NCBI RefSeq assembly: GCF_001545075.1
Contig: NZ_FCOB02000033.1
Coordinates: forward strand, 1 to 64,000
Source: Caballeronia ptereochthonis
GTDB lineage: Bacteria > Pseudomonadota > Gammaproteobacteria > Burkholderiales > Burkholderiaceae
DNA length: 64,000 nt
Direction of reading: 5' to 3'
In this document: piece by piece, positions 26,920 through 36,072 of the stretch
How the letters are laid out: each line of letters starts with the position of its first letter
How positions within the stretch are numbered: the first letter of the stretch is position 1
Notes under the pieces: generated by a model
The model's input: only the letters and a program-made list of their open reading frames with translations
Database searches by the model: none
What the model was told of the DNA's origin: nothing
Position numbers and translations under genes: made by a program

Positions 26920-27076
26920 GCCTTATCGATCGAATCGAGCCGAAAAGCTCAATCTAGCGATAACGAGCGCGCGCCGCCATTAGCCGAATGGCCGAGTGTT
27001 CACGCCGCCCGAGACCCGGCACACTGCGCAGGCGAACGGCGAGAAACAGGCTTGGGAGGGAAGAATGCGGAAAGAA

Positions 27077-27559
27077 TCAGCGCTTGCGCGAACTCGATTT
27101 CTTCGGCGCCGAGCGCCGGAATTCATCGAGCACGTCTTCGAATTCGGAGACGTCTTCGAAGCGCTTGTAGACGGAAGCGAAACGCACGTAGGCGATGGTA
27201 TCGAGCTGGCGCAGCTCGTTCATGACGAGTTCGCCGAGGCGCTCGCTCTGCACTTCGCGCTCGCCACTGCCGAGCAGTTGGTACTCGATGCGCGCGACCG
27301 CGGCATCGACTGCATCGGCGGAAACGGAACGCTTTCTGAGCGCGAGCTGCATGCTCGCAACGATCTTGCGACGGTCGAACTCCACGCGGCTGCCATCCTT
27401 CTTGACGACGGACGGCAGCGCGAGCTCGACGCGTTCATACGTGGTAAAGCGCTTGTCGCAGGAAGGACAGCGCCGCCGCCGCCGGATGGCCGCGCCGTCC
27501 TCCGACACGCGAGAATCCACGACCTGGGTGTCTTCGTGTCGGCAGAACGGGCAGCGCAT
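27077..27559 (-). CDS. nrdR: Transcriptional repressor NrdR
   Basis: Zinc-ribbon/ATP-cone repressor of ribonucleotide reductase genes. 160 residues. Zinc cysteines are Cys3, Cys6, Cys31 and Cys34 (MRCPFC and RRRRCPSC); the ATP-cone domain covers about 49-139. [18 protein letters not shown] is the family signature. It lies 18 bp downstream of glyA on the same strand, a glyA-nrdR arrangement common in betaproteobacteria. Confidence 0.96.
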   Translation of the reverse strand: MRCPFCRHEDTQVVDSRVSEDGAAIRRRRRCPSCDKRFTTYERVELALPSVVKKDGSRVEFDRRKIVASMQLALRKRSVSADAVDAAVARIEYQLLGSGEREVQSERLGELVMNELRQLDTIAYVRFASVYKRFEDVSEFEDVLDEFRRSAPKKSSSRKR

Positions 27560-27577
27560 CGGGGCTTGGCTCGGAGA

Positions 27578-28825
27578 TTAACGGTAGACCGGGAAACGCT
27601 TGGTCAGATCGGCCACTTGCGCGCGCACGCGCTCGATGGTCGCCTGATCCTCCGGATTGTCCAGCACATCGGCGATGAGATTGCCGACCTGCTCCGCTTC
27701 CTTCGCGCCGAAGCCGCGCGTGGTCATCGCGGGCGAACCGAGGCGGATGCCGCTCGTGACGAACGGCTTTTCCGGATCGTTCGGAATCGCGTTCTTGTTG
27801 ACCGTGATGTGCGCGGCGCCGAGCACGGCTTCAGCCGCCTTGCCGGTGATCTTCTTCGCACGCAGATCGACGAGCATCACGTGGCTTTCCGTGCGGCCCG
27901 AAACGATGCGCAGACCGCGCTTCACCAGCGTTTCGGCCAGCACGCGCGCGTTCTCGACCACGGCCTGCTGATACGCCTTGAACTCCGGCGACAGCGCTTC
28001 CTTGAACGCGACGGCCTTCGCGGCGATCACGTGCATGAGCGGACCGCCCTGAATGCCCGGGAAGATCGCCGAGTTGATCTGCTTCTCAAATTCGGCCTTC
28101 ATCAGGATCACGCCGCCGCGCGGGCCGCGCAGGCTCTTGTGCGTGGTCGTGGTGACGAAGTCCGCGTGCGGCACCGGGTTCGGATACACGCCCGCGGCGA
28201 TGAGGCCCGCGTAATGGGCCATGTCGACCATGAAGTAGGCGCCGACGCTCTTGGCGATCTTCGAAAGACGCTCGAAGTCGATGCGCAGCGCGAACGCCGA
28301 CGCGCCCGCCACGATCAGCTTCGGCTTGTGCTCTTTCGCGAGCGCTTCGGTCTTGTCGTAGTCGATGTCTTCGGCTTCGTTCAGGCCATAGCTCACGACG
28401 TTGAACCACTTGCCCGACATGTTGACCGGCGAGCCGTGCGTCAGGTGACCGCCTTCGGCGAGGCTCATGCCCATGATCGTGTCGCCCGGCTTGAGCACGG
28501 CGAAGAACACGCCCTGATTGGCCTGCGAGCCGGAGTTCGGCTGCACGTTCGCGGCTTCCGCACCGAACAGCTGCTTCACGCGGTCGATCGCGAGCTGCTC
28601 GACGATGTCCACGTACTCGCAGCCGCCGTAATAGCGCTTGCCGGGGTAGCCTTCGGCGTATTTGTTCGTGAGTTGCGAACCTTGCGCCGCCATCACGGCC
28701 GGCGAAGTGTAGTTTTCCGACGCGATCAGCTCGATGTGATCTTCCTGACGACGGTTTTCCTGCTCGATTGCCTTGAGCAATTCGGGATCGACGTTGGCGA
28801 GGGTACTTTCGGCTCTGTCAAACAT
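27578..28825 (-). CDS. glyA: Serine hydroxymethyltransferase GlyA
   Basis: PLP enzyme interconverting serine and glycine with tetrahydrofolate, the main source of one-carbon units. It has 415 residues from MFDRAES. The PLP lysine is Lys230 in [29 protein letters not shown] and MDMAHYAGL-type blocks are intact. The open frame extends 97 codons further upstream, but that part is the leader, which carries a ZTP-type riboswitch and its promoter. Co-transcribed with nrdR. Confidence 0.97.
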   Translation of the reverse strand: MFDRAESTLANVDPELLKAIEQENRRQEDHIELIASENYTSPAVMAAQGSQLTNKYAEGYPGKRYYGGCEYVDIVEQLAIDRVKQLFGAEAANVQPNSGSQANQGVFFAVLKPGDTIMGMSLAEGGHLTHGSPVNMSGKWFNVVSYGLNEAEDIDYDKTEALAKEHKPKLIVAGASAFALRIDFERLSKIAKSVGAYFMVDMAHYAGLIAAGVYPNPVPHADFVTTTTHKSLRGPRGGVILMKAEFEKQINSAIFPGIQGGPLMHVIAAKAVAFKEALSPEFKAYQQAVVENARVLAETLVKRGLRIVSGRTESHVMLVDLRAKKITGKAAEAVLGAAHITVNKNAIPNDPEKPFVTSGIRLGSPAMTTRGFGAKEAEQVGNLIADVLDNPEDQATIERVRAQVADLTKRFPVYR

Positions 28826-28993
28826 ACGTTTTCCGTGAGATCTAAACAGGTTGACCGGATCGCGCGTGCGCCACGTTCGAAGCAGACGCAAAAGACGCTG
28901 GAAACCGATGGAGTCCAGGCGCGACGGATGAAGGATGAATCCGGTTTCGCGGAACGGACAGCCACCGGCAACGCAGCGACGGCGTGCGGATCT

Positions 28994-29090
28994 CAGCTGC
29001 CCAGGCGAACGGCAAAACGACGCTCCGCGCTTCCTGGTGGGTCGCTCCACCTTGAATCCGAAGATTCTATCGCCAGTCACGCGGGGTTTG
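28994..29090 (-). promoter_or_regulatory. ZTP/ZMP (pfl) riboswitch aptamer in the glyA leader
   Basis: On the minus strand the leader contains GCGTGACTGGCG (29082-29071), a GAATC-TTCG-GATTC hairpin, then GTGGAGCGACCCAC with CAGGAAGCG, a spacer, and the 3' element GCCGTTCGCCTGGGCAGC (ending near 28994). Order and sequence match the pfl motif: the 5' GUGACUGGCG junction, the GUGG..CCAC hairpin, and the CGCCUGGGCA pseudoknot strand. pfl/ZTP riboswitches are known upstream of glyA and other folate or purine genes and activate expression when ZMP/ZTP accumulates. About 170 nt separate the aptamer from the glyA ATG; the expression platform was not resolved. Confidence 0.82.
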
Positions 29091-29098
29091 AGCGTTGT

Positions 29099-29127
29099 AG
29101 TGTAATGGGCGGCCATGCTTTAGGCAA
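29099..29127 (-). promoter_or_regulatory. Sigma-70 promoter of glyA leader
   Basis: Minus strand TTGCCT (29127-29122), 17-bp spacer, TACACT (29104-29099). The predicted transcription start, about 29092, falls just ahead of the riboswitch aptamer. Confidence 0.7.
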
Positions 29128-29296
29128 CCGGCTTTCCGGGCAATCCGACGCCCACGCGAACACCGATAAAGCACGATCGTTCGCACCCGCGATTGCTTGC
29201 CGCGGCGCATCAATGGAAGTACCCTTTGCGCCGTTGCCGAACGCGCGCGCCTGCGCGTTCCGGCTATGCCTCTCCCATTCCATCCGGAGCCCGCTC

Positions 29297-30043
29297 ATGA
29301 TCGTCTTCGTCACCGGCGCTTCCGCCGGTTTCGGCGCCGCCATCGCCCGCACTTTCGTCAAGGGCGGCCATCGCGTGATCGCCGCCGCGCGCCGCAAGGA
29401 GCGCCTCGTCGCGCTCTCGAAGGAGCTCGGCGACGCGCTCTTGCCGCTCGAACTCGACGTCCGCGACGAAAACGCCGTCAGGAACGCCGTCGCCTCGCTG
29501 CCCGAGGCATTCGCCCAGATCGACGTGCTCGTGAACAACGCCGGCCTCGCGCTCGGCCTCGAGCCCGCGCAGCGCGCGAACCTCGACGACTGGAAGAACA
29601 TGATCGACACGAACTGCACGGGCCTCGTGACCGTCACGCACGCGATCCTGCCCGGCATGGTCGAGCGCAATCGCGGCCACGTGTTCAACATGGGCTCGGT
29701 CGCGGGCACGTATCCGTACGCGGGCGGCAACGTGTACGGCGCGACCAAGGCGTTCGTGCGGCAGTTCAGCCTCAACCTGCGCGCCGACGTCGCGGGCACC
29801 GCGCTGCGCGTGACCGATATCGAGCCGGGGCTGGTGGGCGGCACGGAGTTCTCCAGCGTGCGCTTCAAGGGCGACGACGCCAAGGCGGGGACTGTATATA
29901 AGGACACGCAGCCGCTCACGCCCGAGGATATCGCCGACGCGATCTACTGGATCGCCACACGCCCGGCGCACGTGAACGTCAACGCGATCGAACTCATGCC
30001 GATCGCGCAGACGTTCGCACCGTTGCAAATTCACCGCGATTGA
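29297..30043 (+). CDS. ydfG: SDR family oxidoreductase YdfG (3-hydroxy acid / malonic semialdehyde reductase)
   Basis: NADP-dependent short-chain dehydrogenase of 248 residues, the exact length of E. coli YdfG. The Rossmann motif TGASAGFG begins at residue 6; catalytic Ser134, Tyr147 and Lys151 (YGATK) are present. VRVTDIEPGLV-like and FSSVRFKGDDAKA segments match YdfG, which oxidises L-allo-threonine and reduces malonic semialdehyde. A 1015-codon open frame reaching 3 kb upstream in this frame is antisense shadow; the ATG at 29297 begins the Rossmann fold. Confidence 0.9.
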   Translation: MIVFVTGASAGFGAAIARTFVKGGHRVIAAARRKERLVALSKELGDALLPLELDVRDENAVRNAVASLPEAFAQIDVLVNNAGLALGLEPAQRANLDDWKNMIDTNCTGLVTVTHAILPGMVERNRGHVFNMGSVAGTYPYAGGNVYGATKAFVRQFSLNLRADVAGTALRVTDIEPGLVGGTEFSSVRFKGDDAKAGTVYKDTQPLTPEDIADAIYWIATRPAHVNVNAIELMPIAQTFAPLQIHRD

Positions 30044-30102
30044 CTTCGCAATCTGCCTAAGGATTTGGCGGTGGTGCTTCCGCTTCCGGTAAAATGCCGC
30101 CG

Positions 30103-30174
30103 ATGAATATCCGTCAAAAAGCGAGCCGGAGCGGGCTGACGAGCCTCCGCGCGAGCGGAGCAGCGCAAAGGTGA
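30103..30174 (+). CDS. Possible 23-codon leader ORF overlapping ybgC start
   Basis: ATG at 30103 opens a 23-codon frame rich in Arg, Ser, Ala and Gly that ends at TGA 30172-30174. This stop overlaps the GTG start of ybgC (GTGA). It lies just after a TAAAAT promoter-like element (30090-30095). It may be a translated leader that couples initiation to the non-ATG start of ybgC, or simply chance. There is no homology to judge by. Confidence 0.35.
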   Translation: MNIRQKASRSGLTSLRASGAAQR

Positions 30175-30620
30175 GTGATCCGTTGACTTTCGAGTGGCCG
30201 ATTCGGGTGTATTACGAAGACACCGACGCCGGCGGCATCGTCTTCTATGCGAACTACCTGAAGTTCTTCGAGCGGGCGCGCACCGAATGGCTGCGCGCAT
30301 GCGGCATCGATCAACAGCGTCTCGCCGAGTCGGACGGCATCGTGTTCGTCGTGAGGCGCACGTCCGTCGATTATTCGTCGCCTGCGCGTCTGGACGACGT
30401 CATTCGCGTCGTGAGCCGCGTCGAGCGGCTCGGGCGCGCGTCGGTGGATTTTCATCAGGAAGCGTGGCGCGATGGCGTGCTGCTCGCGAGCGGCGACATT
30501 CGCGTCGCCTCGGTGGATCGCGCGTCGATTCGTCCGGCCGGCATTCCCGATGCGGTGCTCGACGGACTGAGGCGCGGACCGCACGCCGCGGGCAGCGGCT
30601 CAAACCCGGACCGAGTCTGA
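30171..30620 (+). CDS. ybgC: Tol-Pal associated acyl-CoA thioesterase YbgC
   Basis: Hotdog-fold thioesterase of 149 residues, first gene of the Tol-Pal operon, with activity on short acyl-CoA or acyl-ACP and linked to phospholipid metabolism. The signature YYEDTDAGGIVFYANYLKFFERARTEWLR (about 15-43) holds the catalytic Asp. The start is GTG at 30171, which gives MSDPLTFEW; no in-frame ATG is available. The distance to tolQ is 164 bp. Confidence 0.92.
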   Translation: MSDPLTFEWPIRVYYEDTDAGGIVFYANYLKFFERARTEWLRACGIDQQRLAESDGIVFVVRRTSVDYSSPARLDDVIRVVSRVERLGRASVDFHQEAWRDGVLLASGDIRVASVDRASIRPAGIPDAVLDGLRRGPHAAGSGSNPDRV

Positions 30621-30784
30621 CCGATGAACTCATCGCACCTGACGCGAATCAGGTTTCGGACAACAGAGGAAGCACTACCGAGCACGAGCCGGTCTCGGCG
30701 CGGCTTTCGTTTGATTCACATTCATTTCACGAAAGCATGACGCCATAACCGGACGCCCCTTTCGGGACGTAATAGCGGACCTTT

Positions 30785-31462
<678 letters not shown>

Positions 31463-31476
31463 GAAAGGAGTCCGCG

Positions 31477-31920
31477 ATGGCAGGCCCGATTCGTTCCAGC
31501 ATGCGCGGCAGCTCACGCCGCGCGATGGCCGACATCAACGTCGTGCCGTACATCGACGTGATGCTCGTGCTGCTCGTCATCTTCATGGTGACGGCGCCGC
31601 TCGTTTCGCCTTCGATCATCAACCTGCCGACCGTCGGCAACGCGCAGCCGCAGGAGCAGCAGCCGCCGCTCGTCATCAACATCAAGGCGGACGGCAGCAT
31701 GAACGTGCGCTACAAGGAAGACGGCGGCGCGACGCAAGAGCAGAAAATGACCAAGGACGACCTCAACAGCTTCGTGCTGAACCGGCAGGAGTCGCATCCG
31801 GATCAGCCCGTCGTGATCGCCGCCGACAAGACGGTGAAGTACGAGGTCGTCATGAACGTGATGTCCGATATGAAGGCGCGCGGCGTGAAGCGCGTCGGAT
31901 TGCTCGTCAAATCGCAATGA
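31477..31920 (+). CDS. tolR: Tol-Pal protein TolR
   Basis: 147-residue ExbD/TolR protein. Short cytoplasmic N terminus, one transmembrane helix (about 24-43) carrying the proton-path Asp27 (VVPYIDVMLVLLVIFMVTAPL), then a periplasmic dimerisation domain. It overlaps tolA by ATGA (31917-31920). Confidence 0.95.
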   Translation: MAGPIRSSMRGSSRRAMADINVVPYIDVMLVLLVIFMVTAPLVSPSIINLPTVGNAQPQEQQPPLVINIKADGSMNVRYKEDGGATQEQKMTKDDLNSFVLNRQESHPDQPVVIAADKTVKYEVVMNVMSDMKARGVKRVGLLVKSQ

Positions 31921-33023
31921 TCGGTTCGCAGAACAAGCACGGCCACGCGCGCGGCGCGTCCGCGCGACCCATCCGCCCGCCGCGCGAGCGCGGGACGGGC
32001 AAGGCGTTCGCGCTCGCCGCGCTGATGCATGTGCTGCTCATTTGGCTGCTGTACCACGGCATCAACTGGCAGAACAACACGCCCGCGGGCGCCGAGGCGG
32101 AAATCTGGACCGAAGTTCCGGACATGTCCACGCCGACGCCTCGCCCCGCTCCGCCGCCGCCCGCGCCGGTGAAGGTGCAGCCCGCGCCGCCGCCCGCGAA
32201 GGACGAGGACGCGGACATCGCGTTGCAGGAAAAGAAGCGCAAGCAGCAGGAAGCCGCCGCGCGCGAGGCGCAACTGGCCGAGCAGCGCCGCCAGCAGGAG
32301 CAGGCTCAGCAGGAAGCGGAGGCGAAGCGCCAGCAGCAGTTGGCCGCGCAGGCCGCCCAGCAGAAGGCGATGCAGGAAAAGCAGAAGCAGATCGAGCAGC
32401 AGCGTCAGGCCGAACTGCAGAAGCAGCAGCAACTGAAGGCGCAGCAGGACAAGCAACGTCAGCAACAGCAAGCCGAAGCGCAAAAGCAGGAGCAGTTGAA
32501 GGAACAACAGAAGGAGCAGCAGGAAGCCAAGGCGAAGGCCGACGCGCAGGCCAAGGCCAAGGCTGAAGCCGACGCCAAGGCGAAGGCGGCGGCGCAGGCG
32601 AAAGCCAAGGCCGATGCGGAAGCCAAGGCCAGGCTCGATGCCGAGCGCAAGACGCGTCTCGCGCAACTGCAAGGTCAGTTGGGCGGCGGTACGGGGTCGA
32701 GCGGCGAGGGTCTCGCCAAGAGCGGCACCGGCAAGGGCGCGGGCGGCAATGCCACATCGCCGGGATATGCCGAGAAGGTGCAGCGACGCGTGCGGCCGAA
32801 TATCGTGTGGGCGGGCGAAACCGCCGGGCTGGAGACCGTCGTGTCGGTCCGCTGCTCGCCGTCGGGCACGCTGCTGTCGGCGAATATCACCCGCTCGAGC
32901 GGCAACGAGCAGTGGGATCAGGCGGCCTTGCGCGCGGTGCAGCGCTCGGATCCGATGCCCGTCGACGTCGACGGCAAGGCGCCGGATCACTTCACGATCA
33001 CGCTGCGTCCGGCGGGAGGCTGA
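31917..33023 (+). CDS. tolA: Cell envelope integrity protein TolA
   Basis: 368 residues spanning the periplasm. TM helix about 30-48, a Pro-rich segment (about 70-95), then a long Gln/Lys/Ala/Glu coiled coil (about 100-245) with many KQQQ and AKAKA repeats, and a globular C-terminal TolA/TonB-like domain (about 275-368: VQRRVRPNIVW, TVVSVRCSPSGTLLSANI, WDQAALRAVQRSDPMPVD). It links TolQR to TolB and Pal. The repeated codons make the coiled-coil DNA look repetitive. Confidence 0.93.
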   Translation: MIGSQNKHGHARGASARPIRPPRERGTGKAFALAALMHVLLIWLLYHGINWQNNTPAGAEAEIWTEVPDMSTPTPRPAPPPPAPVKVQPAPPPAKDEDADIALQEKKRKQQEAAAREAQLAEQRRQQEQAQQEAEAKRQQQLAAQAAQQKAMQEKQKQIEQQRQAELQKQQQLKAQQDKQRQQQQAEAQKQEQLKEQQKEQQEAKAKADAQAKAKAEADAKAKAAAQAKAKADAEAKARLDAERKTRLAQLQGQLGGGTGSSGEGLAKSGTGKGAGGNATSPGYAEKVQRRVRPNIVWAGETAGLETVVSVRCSPSGTLLSANITRSSGNEQWDQAALRAVQRSDPMPVDVDGKAPDHFTITLRPAGG

Positions 33024-33131
33024 TCGCGCGAAAGCGCGCCCGAATGCGCAGTGGGAACGAATTGTGCGACCGCGGGTCTGTTCTGCAGTCCGCGGACACT
33101 TGAAAACGCTTTTATCTGGAACCTATACAGC

Positions 33132-34424
33132 ATGAGTTTGATGACGAAGCTTGGCCTGAGAACGCTGGTCGCGTCCTGCCTGATTGCAGCCGGCACCGCC
33201 GCACACGCCCAGTTGAACGTACTCGTGACCGGCGTCGGTTCGACCCAGTTCCCGATCGCGACGGCCAATTTCGCCAATGAAGCGAGTTCGCCGCAGCAAG
33301 TCAGCGCGATCATTCGCCAGGATCTGCAACGCAGCGGCAAGTTCACGAATATCGACGCGGGCGGCACGCCCGTTTCGGAGACGGATTCGGTCGACCTCGG
33401 CGCCTGGAAGGCAAAGGGCGCGGATGCATTCGTGTCCGGCAGCGTGAACAAGCTGCCGAACGGCCAGTACGAAGTGCGCTTCCGTCTGTATGACACGGTC
33501 AAGCAGCAGAATCTCGGCGGCCTGTCGCTCGTGAGCGCCGAAAGCGGCCTGCGCATGAGCGCGCACAAGATCGCTGACTACATCTATGCGAAGCTGCTCG
33601 GCGGTCGCGGCGTGTTTGCGACGCGTCTGTCCTACGTCATTCAGACGGGCGGCCGCTATCAATTGCAGATTTCGGATTCGGACGGGCAGGACGCGAAGAT
33701 CGCCCTCTCCAGCCCCGAGCCGATCATCTCGCCGGCGTGGTCGCCGGACGGCACGAAGGTCGCGTACGTGTCGTTCGAGCGCAAGAAGCCGGTGGTCTAT
33801 ATTCACGATCTGCCGACGGGACGTCGCGTGGTCGTGTCGAATCAGAAGGGCAACAACAGTGCCCCGGCGTGGTCGCCTGACGGCCGCAAGATCGCGGTCG
33901 CGCTCTCGCGCACCGGCAACACGCAAATCTTCGAGGTCAACGCAGACGGCTCCGGCCTGCGCCGTCTGACGCAAGGCAGTTCCATCGACACCGAGCCGTT
34001 CTACTCTCCCGATGGCAACTGGATTTATTTCACGAGCGATCGCGGCGGCCAACCGCAGATCTACAAGATGCCGGCGGCGGGTGAAAGCGCCGGCGCGGCC
34101 CAGCGGGTCACGTTCACGGGCTCGTACAACACGAGCCCGCGCGTGAGCCCGGACGGCAAGCAACTCGCGTACATTTCGCGCACTGGCGGCGGCTTCAAGC
34201 TGTACCTGCAGGACCTCTCGTCCGGCACGGCAACGGGGCTGACCGACACGACGCATGACGAATCGCCGAGCTTCGCGGCGAATGGTCAGTACATCCTCTA
34301 CGCCACCCAAGTGAACGGACGTGGCGTGTTGGCAGCCGTTTCGACCGATGGTCGCACGCGGCAAGTCTTGTCAGTACAGGGCGGTGTGGTGCGCGAGCCG
34401 TCCTGGGGTCCGTTCATGCAATAA
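33132..34424 (+). CDS. tolB: Tol-Pal periplasmic protein TolB
   Basis: 430 residues. The Sec signal peptide is about 1-26 (cleavage AHA before QLNV), with an N-terminal domain about 27-170 and a six-bladed beta-propeller of WD40-like PD40 repeats (about 200-425): [64 protein letters not shown], and [17 protein letters not shown]. Three alternative starts exist; 33132 is used, with the second Met at 33141. Confidence 0.95.
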   Translation: MSLMTKLGLRTLVASCLIAAGTAAHAQLNVLVTGVGSTQFPIATANFANEASSPQQVSAIIRQDLQRSGKFTNIDAGGTPVSETDSVDLGAWKAKGADAFVSGSVNKLPNGQYEVRFRLYDTVKQQNLGGLSLVSAESGLRMSAHKIADYIYAKLLGGRGVFATRLSYVIQTGGRYQLQISDSDGQDAKIALSSPEPIISPAWSPDGTKVAYVSFERKKPVVYIHDLPTGRRVVVSNQKGNNSAPAWSPDGRKIAVALSRTGNTQIFEVNADGSGLRRLTQGSSIDTEPFYSPDGNWIYFTSDRGGQPQIYKMPAAGESAGAAQRVTFTGSYNTSPRVSPDGKQLAYISRTGGGFKLYLQDLSSGTATGLTDTTHDESPSFAANGQYILYATQVNGRGVLAAVSTDGRTRQVLSVQGGVVREPSWGPFMQ

Positions 34425-34478
34425 GTCCAGCAATAACGTTCACAAACAACGTTCAGCTACAACACAAGGAGAGGTACC

Positions 34479-34985
34479 ATGATGTCGAAACTTCGTATCG
34501 GCCTGGCAGTTGCGATGGTCGGCGCATTGGCGGCGTGTCACTCGGGCGTGAAGCTCGATGAAGGCGCGAACAAGGGCGCGGTCGGCACGCAGCCGAACCC
34601 GACGGACGTGAAGCAGGTCAACATCGACCCGCTCAACGACCCGAACAGCCCGCTCGCGAAGCGCAGCATCTATTTCGACTTCGACAGCTATGCCGTGAAG
34701 GACGACTATCAGCCGCTGCTGCAACAACACTCGTCGTACCTGAAGACCCATCCGGAGCGTCACGTCCTGATCCAGGGCAACACCGACGAGCGCGGCACGA
34801 GCGAGTACAACCTGGCGCTCGGCCAGAAGCGTGCGGAAGCCGTGCGTCGCGCGATGTCGCTGATGGGCGTCGCCGATACGCAGATGGAAGCCGTGAGCCT
34901 CGGCAAGGAAAAGCCGATGGCGACGGGTCACGACGAATCGTCGTGGGCGCAGAACCGCCGCGCGGATCTCGTCTATCAACAGTAA
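34479..34985 (+). CDS. pal: Peptidoglycan-associated lipoprotein Pal
   Basis: 168 residues. Lipoprotein signal with lipobox LAAC, acylated Cys20 (GALAAC before HSG). The OmpA-like domain (about 60-165) contains YFDFDSYAVKDDY, the peptidoglycan-binding GNTDERGTSEYNLALGQKRAEAVRR, and a C-terminal NRRADLVYQQ. AAGGAGAGGT upstream supports the ATG. It tethers the outer membrane to peptidoglycan and binds TolB and TolA. Confidence 0.96.
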   Translation: MMSKLRIGLAVAMVGALAACHSGVKLDEGANKGAVGTQPNPTDVKQVNIDPLNDPNSPLAKRSIYFDFDSYAVKDDYQPLLQQHSSYLKTHPERHVLIQGNTDERGTSEYNLALGQKRAEAVRRAMSLMGVADTQMEAVSLGKEKPMATGHDESSWAQNRRADLVYQQ

Positions 34986-35012
34986 CGTAACCAGTCACGG
35001 GTGAGTCGCCCT

Positions 35013-35762
35013 ATGTTGTATCGCTTTCCCTTGCTGCGCGTGGCCGCAGCCGCGTGCGTGGTGGGCTCGGTGATGTCGGGCGTGCCCGCGCACGCCGGCG
35101 TCTTCGACGACAACGAAGCGCGCAAAGCCGTGCTCGACCTGCGCACGAAGACTGATAGCCTGTCCAATCAGTTGCAGGCCGCGCAACGCACGATCCTCGA
35201 TCAGTCGAACCGTCTCGACCAGCTCAACCAGCAGGTCGCCACGCTTCGCGGCCAGAACGAGGATCTGACCAACCAGGTCACGACGCTGCAGAAGCAGCAG
35301 AAGGACTATTACGCCGATCTCGACGCGCGCTTGAAGAAGTTCGAGCCGCAACAAGAGACGGTCGACGGCATGACCGGTTCGGTGCAGCCCGGCGAGACGG
35401 AAGCGTTCAACGCAGCGTCGACTCAATTCCGCAACGGTGACTACAAGAACGCCGCGGCGTCCTTCAAGGCGTTCGTGGCGAAGTACCCGCAGAGCCCGTA
35501 TCAGCCGACGGCGCAGTACTGGCTCGGCAATGCGCTGTACGCTCAGCGCGACTACAAGGGATCGACTGCGATCTGGCAGAACCTGGTGAAGAGCTACCCG
35601 ACGCATCCGCGAGCGCCCGAAGCGTTGCTCGCGATCGCGAACAACCAGATCGAGCAAGGTCAGAAAGCTGCTGCGAAGCAGACGCTTCAGCAGATCATCT
35701 CGCAGTACTCCGGTACGGAAGTCGCGCAGACCGCGCAGAGCAAGCTGTCACAGGTGAAGTAA
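35013..35762 (+). CDS. cpoB: Cell division coordinator CpoB (YbgF)
   Basis: 249 residues; Sec signal about 1-28 (cleavage AHA). A trimeric coiled coil follows (about 32-110: repeated heptads with Asn and Gln such as LSNQLQAAQRTILDQSNRLDQL), then three TPR repeats (about 130-245: AFNAASTQFRNGDYKNAAASFKAF, AQYWLGNALYAQRDYKGSTAI, PEALLAIANNQIEQG). CpoB couples PBP1B activity with Tol function at the septum. A GTG at 35001 is an alternative start, but ATG 35013 opens directly into the signal peptide and has GGGTGAG upstream. Confidence 0.93.
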   Translation: MLYRFPLLRVAAAACVVGSVMSGVPAHAGVFDDNEARKAVLDLRTKTDSLSNQLQAAQRTILDQSNRLDQLNQQVATLRGQNEDLTNQVTTLQKQQKDYYADLDARLKKFEPQQETVDGMTGSVQPGETEAFNAASTQFRNGDYKNAAASFKAFVAKYPQSPYQPTAQYWLGNALYAQRDYKGSTAIWQNLVKSYPTHPRAPEALLAIANNQIEQGQKAAAKQTLQQIISQYSGTEVAQTAQSKLSQVK

Positions 35763-35811
35763 GCGAAGCTTCCGACGCTTCTTTTGAGCTTCGCGCCTCT
35801 CGAGGGGAATG

Positions 35812-35841
35812 CCCGCGGGCCGTGATGCCGCGGGCGTTTTT
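35812..35841 (+). terminator. Intrinsic terminator of the tol-pal operon
   Basis: GCCCGCGG (35812-35819) pairs with CCGCGGGC (35828-35835), followed by GTTTTT, 50 bp after the cpoB stop. Confidence 0.85.
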
Positions 35842-35874
35842 CTGGCGCTTCGGATTGAATTTCCGGCTCATCCG

Positions 35875-35904
35875 TTGACAAAATCGGATGCTGCCAATTA
35901 TAAT
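35875..35904 (+). promoter_or_regulatory. Consensus sigma-70 promoter for tRNA-Lys
   Basis: TTGACA at 35875-35880, 18-bp spacer, TATAAT at 35899-35904; both hexamers are perfect. The mature tRNA begins 12 bp past the -10. Confidence 0.92.
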
Positions 35905-35916
35905 TTTGCCTCTTTC

Positions 35917-35992
35917 GGGTCGTTAGCTCAGCTGGTAGAGCAGCGGACTTTTAATCCGTTGGTCACTGGTTCGAATCCAGTACGGCCTACCA
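35917..35992 (+). tRNA. tRNA-Lys(TTT)
   Basis: 76-nt cloverleaf with encoded CCA. Acceptor GGGTCGT pairs with ACGGCCT; D arm GCTC-AGCTGGTA-GAGC; anticodon stem GCGGA/TCCGT with loop CTTTTAA, anticodon TTT at 35950-35952; T arm CTGGTTCGAATCCAG. As an AAA/AAG decoder it is a substrate of the TsaE and TcdA t6A/ct6A pathway encoded earlier in the window. The 3' end is not duplicated nearby, so no integration scar is visible. Confidence 0.97.
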
Positions 35993-36004
35993 AAAGATTC
36001 AAGC

Positions 36005-36041
36005 AAAAAGCCCAGTCATTGCGACTGGGCTTTTTCTTTTC
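36005..36041. terminator. Terminator after tRNA-Lys
   Basis: AAAAAGCCCAGTC and GACTGGGCTTTTT form a 13-bp stem with a 5-nt loop; a T-rich tail follows. It can also serve the convergent gene that ends at 36073. Confidence 0.9.
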
Positions 36042-36072
36042 GCGCACGCGCCACACGCCCCCGATCCCTCGG

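Noticed and set aside
29094-29103. Shared GTTGTAGTGT 10-mer between the glyA promoter and the edd upstream region (58026-58035) as a common operator
   Set aside because: At glyA it is part of the -10 region; at edd it lies downstream of the promoter. Context differs and a 10-mer match is expected by chance.
28826-29116. N-terminal extension of GlyA by 97 residues
   Set aside because: The extension has no SHMT character, SHMT length is already complete from 28825, and the DNA is better explained as promoter plus riboswitch leader.
26996-29296. A long plus-strand extension of ydfG (about 770 codons) over nrdR and glyA
   Set aside because: Antisense shadow of nrdR and glyA; the Rossmann fold begins at the ATG at 29297.
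32220-32650. Repetitive DNA that resembles a tandem repeat array
   Set aside because: It is the Gln/Lys/Ala coiled-coil coding region of tolA; the repeats are irregular and in frame.
35993-36072. Integrative-element attachment site at the tRNA-Lys 3' end
   Set aside because: No repeat of the tRNA 3' end was found further right in the window and no integrase accompanies it.
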